DNA from: an uncultured Prevotella sp.
GTDB lineage: Bacteria > Bacteroidota > Bacteroidia > Bacteroidales > Bacteroidaceae
Reading direction: 5' to 3'
DNA: 8,702 bases
Assembly: GCA_900769275.1 (NCBI GenBank)
Contig: CAAGGA010000015.1
Location: forward strand, 1-8,702
The notes under the pieces are model-generated. The model ran no database searches and was not told the origin of the DNA. It worked only from the letters and a program-made list of their open reading frames with translations. Positions 6,301 to 8,702 of this stretch are shown here, piece after piece (the stretch's first letter is position 1; every line of letters begins with the position of its first letter). The position numbers were made by a program, and so were the translations under genes.

Positions 6301-7452
6301 ATGAAAAGAACAAGAAACGCCATGCTGACGGCCCTGTCACTGCTGCTCTCTGCGGCAGGATGCCTGAATGTCGTGGCACAAACCACGGAGGAAAGGCTTG
6401 CCGCACTGGAGAAGAAAGTAGCGGAAGCAGAACATAGACTGGCAGACGCTGAAAGGAAGTCGGCAGAGACACAGTCAAAAACGAAGTACCTGCCACAGCT
6501 GCACGGCATACTGCGCGGCAAATACGAGTATGAGCCTGACCTTGACGCCTCACGTTTCGAGGTCAGGAATGCACGACTCTCCGCCAACGGCAGCCTCAGC
6601 GGACGGTCGGAGTACAAGCTGGAGGTTGACCTCTGTGACGAGTCGCAGATAAAGATGAAGGACGCATGGGTGAGACTCAATCCATGGAACAGCCTCCGCC
6701 TTACCGTAGGACAGCAGAGGATGCCTTTCTCCATTGATGCTCACCGTAACCCCTCGGCACAGTATTTCGCCAACAGGAGCTTCATAGCCAAGCAGGTGGG
6801 CGACATGCGCGACGTGGGTTTCCAGATGGGGTATGACTTCCTCAATGCAGCAGGCCGCAAGGTGCTCGCTGCTGACGCAGGGATATTCAACGGTTCCAAC
6901 CTCGACAACCAGAAGACGGCATGGTTCTCTTCGCCCGGCTACTCCGCACGCCTGCAGTTCTTCCCCGTCAAAGGCCTTGCCATAGTGCCGAGCATACAGC
7001 ATCAGCAGATAGCCGACCGCAAGGCTTCATACACCTCCCTCGACATCGGTTCCTATTACGAGGGCAACGGATGGCATATCGAGGGGGAATATCTGCGCAA
7101 GCATTACGCTGACGATGCGTTCGATGACTGCTCATGCGTGTCGGGAATGATTATCTACAGGCATCCTGTAGGAAAGGATGACTCATTCATACAGGCTGTC
7201 TCCGCACTGGGACGATACGACTATATGCAGGACCATTCCTCGGGCAAGAGCGGTCTTGACACGGAATCCGGACGATTGGTGCTTACCGATGCCGAACGCC
7301 ACCGCATGACTCTCGGCACGACATTCTCCATCCGTAATCCCTACTTCCCCACCGACCTGCGCATCAACTACGAGAAATACTGGTATCCTCACGGAGGGGC
7401 AAAGGAAAGCGAGCAGGACAAAGTGGTCTGCGAGATAATGATTAGGTTTTAG
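6301..7452 (+). CDS. Phosphate-selective porin O/P family outer-membrane protein
   Basis: This is a 383-residue beta-barrel porin for small anions, probably phosphate or polyphosphate. A signal peptide ends near NVVAQ (residues 23-27). A charged heptad-like segment follows (about 29-57, EERLAALEKKVAEAEHRL...), a coiled coil as found ahead of the barrel in some OprO/OprP-type porins. The barrel contains typical family blocks: FEVRNARLSANGSLSG, YKLEVDL, KDAWVRLNPWNSLRLTVGQQRMPFS and GDMRDVGFQMGYDFL. The C-terminal residue is phenylalanine (IRF), the usual signal for barrel assembly. It follows the ppk remnant by 39 nt, or 13 nt after the out-of-frame tail, and probably shares its promoter. Its final codons and stop overlap the heptamer repeat. 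The exact solute is inferred from the family and the neighbour. Confidence 0.88.
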   Translation: MKRTRNAMLTALSLLLSAAGCLNVVAQTTEERLAALEKKVAEAEHRLADAERKSAETQSKTKYLPQLHGILRGKYEYEPDLDASRFEVRNARLSANGSLSGRSEYKLEVDLCDESQIKMKDAWVRLNPWNSLRLTVGQQRMPFSIDAHRNPSAQYFANRSFIAKQVGDMRDVGFQMGYDFLNAAGRKVLAADAGIFNGSNLDNQKTAWFSSPGYSARLQFFPVKGLAIVPSIQHQQIADRKASYTSLDIGSYYEGNGWHIEGEYLRKHYADDAFDDCSCVSGMIIYRHPVGKDDSFIQAVSALGRYDYMQDHSSGKSGLDTESGRLVLTDAERHRMTLGTTFSIRNPYFPTDLRINYEKYWYPHGGAKESEQDKVVCEIMIRF

Positions 7453-7563
7453 GTTGTGGGTTTTGGGTTTTGGGTTGTTGGTTAGTAATGCGTTTTTAAT
7501 GGAGACCTAATCAAGAAGCAAGGCTATAATAACCCAAAAACCAACAAACAACAACCCAAAACA
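7444..7563. repeat. Heptamer repeat element with two opposed arms
   Basis: The left arm (7444-7485) has six 7-bp units: AGGTTTT, AGGTTGT, GGGTTTT twice, GGGTTGT and TGGTTAG. The right arm (7529-7563) has five complementary units of the AACC type at the same period. GTTTTGGGTTGTTG (7467-7480) is exactly complementary to 7549-7562, giving a 14-bp stem with a 68-nt loop. The left arm starts inside the porin gene and contains its stop codon (7450-7452). Its G tracts (7458, 7465, 7472, 7480) could form a two-layer G-quadruplex. Confidence 0.88.
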
Positions 7564-7567
7564 GGTA

Positions 7568-7588
7568 TTCTTCGACCAGATCGAAGAA
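7568..7588. promoter_or_regulatory. 21-bp palindrome in the HD-gene leader
   Basis: TTCTTCGA (7568-7575) and TCGAAGAA (7581-7588) form a perfect 8-bp stem around CCAGA. The right edge lies 24 nt before the HD gene's ATG. It could be an operator or a 5'-leader hairpin. No clear promoter was found between the porin stop and this gene. Confidence 0.45.
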
Positions 7589-7612
7589 CACATACACACA
7601 AAAACAAAAAAG

Positions 7613-8449
7613 ATGAAATCACAAAAGGAACTGGTGGTAGAGGGAAAGGTAATGACCTTGACCAGCGAGATGACAGAGAGCATCCTCAAAGGCGATGACC
7701 TCCCCAAGAGACTTATCTGTCTGCTGCTTGCCGACAGTGAACTGAAATCCATACACGATTATGCCAACACGGTCTCCATCTCCCGGATAGGGCTCAACGA
7801 CCACGGACCGGTACACGCCAAGAAAGTATGCTACAACGCACTGAAGATGCTCCGCATCCTACACGAAGCAGGGATAAGGACAAGCATCGAGACGGAAGGC
7901 GCAGGAACCTTTGCCGACAGCATGATGGCAGTGATGCTCGCCTCTCTCCTCCACGACAGCGGCATGACCGTGGCAAGGAAGCACCACGAGATGTATTCCG
8001 CCATCATAGCCTATAGTTATATCCATGACGTACTGCGGCAGTTGCTCCCCGAAGACACCGACATCATGCGGCGCACGGTAATCCGTTCCCTTGCCCTGGA
8101 AGGGATAGCGGGACACATGGCTACGAACACCATCCACTCACTTGAGGCAGGTCTCATACTCATTGCCGATGGCTGTGACATGACAAAAGGGCGCGCTCGC
8201 ATACCCCTTGAAATACCTACCAAGCCTGCAGAGGGCGACATACATAAGTATTCCGCCCATTCCATCGAGAAAGTGAAGATAACCAAAGGCGAAGAATGCC
8301 CCATAAAGATAGAGATACACATGCGCTCGGAAGTAGGCTTCTTCCAAGTCGAAGAGGTGCTGATACCGAAGATTTCAGCCAGTCCGGCGCAACACCTTGT
8401 AGAACTCCACGCCGGTGTCGTCGGCGAAGAGATGAAGAGGTACAGGTGA
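7613..8449 (+). CDS. HD-domain metal-dependent phosphohydrolase
   Basis: This is a 278-residue soluble protein with no signal peptide. HD-superfamily metal ligands are visible in order: NDHGPVHAKKV (His64, His68), LLHDSG (His114-Asp115), KHHEMYSA (His124/125) and IADGCDMTKGRAR (Asp186, Asp189). The C-terminal third (GDIHKYSAHSIEKVKI, then GFFQVEEVL) resembles stand-alone HD phosphohydrolases of unknown substrate shared by bacteria and archaea. The family hydrolyses phosphate esters, often of nucleotides. Lying next to the polyphosphate/porin genes makes a phosphate-related role possible, but a repeat element separates it from the porin and it may have its own transcript. I chose ATG 7613, in an A-rich leader. 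The frame stays open upstream to 7511 but has no usable start codon. Confidence 0.85.
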   Translation: MKSQKELVVEGKVMTLTSEMTESILKGDDLPKRLICLLLADSELKSIHDYANTVSISRIGLNDHGPVHAKKVCYNALKMLRILHEAGIRTSIETEGAGTFADSMMAVMLASLLHDSGMTVARKHHEMYSAIIAYSYIHDVLRQLLPEDTDIMRRTVIRSLALEGIAGHMATNTIHSLEAGLILIADGCDMTKGRARIPLEIPTKPAEGDIHKYSAHSIEKVKITKGEECPIKIEIHMRSEVGFFQVEEVLIPKISASPAQHLVELHAGVVGEEMKRYR

Positions 8450-8486
8450 GAGGGAGTGTCTTGCACGTCATTACCGCATGAAAGAT

Positions 8487-8541
8487 GTTGGATTACCTCG
8501 TAAAAGTTAAGCTTTTACAAGATAATATCAACGTTTTTTTT
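8487..8541 (+). terminator. Rho-independent terminator after the HD gene (22-bp repeat family)
   Basis: GTAAAAG (8500-8506) pairs with CTTTTAC (8512-8518). The stem continues outward imperfectly through GTTGGATTA (8487-8495) and TAATATCAAC (8523-8532), then eight T residues (8534-8541). It starts 38 nt after the HD stop codon. Both arms fit the 22-bp unit seen at 5432-5528 (GCTTTT, five variable bases, TAAT), so an interspersed repeat appears to serve as a terminator here. Confidence 0.8.
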
Positions 8542-8575
8542 ACGCCCCATTTCCCTACATTTTTTTCATAAAAAA

Positions 8576-8702
8576 GGGGGCACTTGCAAAAACCTGTGTT
8601 TAGCCAAATATCTTTGAGAGTCTAAATAAGAAGAACTTTACATCTATAACCCCATGTAGTTGTGCTCGAAACTGCTTGATCTTTGAATTAAGAGATTCAG
8701 CA
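8576..8702 (-). mobile_element. End of an insertion sequence, cut by the window edge
   Basis: The transposase C-terminus at 8600-8702 implies an insertion sequence extending past the right edge. The outer boundary is a guess: GGGGGCACTTGC, starting at 8576 after an A-run, has the look of a terminal inverted repeat inserted in AT-rich DNA beside the terminator. The opposite end needed to confirm it is not in the window. Confidence 0.45.
8600..8702 (-). CDS. Transposase C-terminus, partial (ISL3-like)
   Basis: Reading the minus strand from 8701, 33 codons precede a TAA stop: AESLNSKIKQFRAQ, then GVIDVKFFLFRLSKIFG. The pattern E-x-x-N-x-K-I-K followed by an aromatic-rich tail is typical of the C-terminus of ISL3-like (IS204/IS1001-type) DDE transposases, including the Bacteroidetes branch. 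The E in this motif is probably the last catalytic acid of the DDE triad. The rest of the gene lies beyond the right edge, so completeness and activity cannot be judged. The family is assigned from memory on a short fragment. Confidence 0.65.
   Translation of the reverse strand, partial: AESLNSKIKQFRAQLHGVIDVKFFLFRLSKIFG

Noticed and set aside
6301..6381. Porin as a lipoprotein because of the AAGC sequence at residues 18-21
   Set aside because: The -3 position is alanine rather than leucine or similar, a normal cleavage site (VVAQ) follows, and the protein is a beta-barrel ending in phenylalanine.

Overview
The window looks like a chromosomal stretch from a Bacteroidales bacterium, most likely Prevotella-like. 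The evidence is lipoproteins with a Cys-Ser-Asp-Asp surface-export-like start, A-rich leaders without Shine-Dalgarno sequences, a Bacteroidetes-type -7 element (TTCCTTTG), a fused ResB-CcsA cytochrome c assembly protein and a phosphate-selective porin (O/P family). The genus is an inference.

Positions 152-5246 hold one tight plus-strand operon: an imelysin-family lipoprotein, a lipoprotein di-heme oxidoreductase with two CxxCH sites, and a fused CcsB/CcsA (System II) protein that would attach the hemes. Together they read as an outer-surface iron/heme redox module with its own heme-ligation enzyme. The operon lies between two related repeats, each a 17-nt core followed by (ATAACCGY)n octamers (3-91 and 5284-5348).

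Positions 5247-5769 are non-coding and dense in repeats: inverted octamer arms, an array of 22-bp units with a constant part and a variable 5-bp part, a 14-bp direct repeat around that array, a heptamer element, and three 11-bp tandem repeats just upstream of a -7 promoter element. The last resembles a PhoB-type promoter.

Positions 5770-7452 hold a polyphosphate kinase N-terminal remnant that lacks the catalytic domains (probably a pseudogene) and an intact phosphate-selective porin. A heptamer inverted-arm element (7444-7563) separates these from an HD-domain metal phosphohydrolase (7613-8449). That gene is followed by a strong terminator built from the same 22-bp repeat family. The right edge (8600-8702, minus strand) is the C-terminus of an insertion-sequence transposase.

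The most unusual content is in the intergenic DNA. Short-period repeats with opposed arms have the same period in both arms of one element (8 bp or 7 bp), and they run into the stop codons of two genes. No CRISPR array, tRNA or rRNA was seen.
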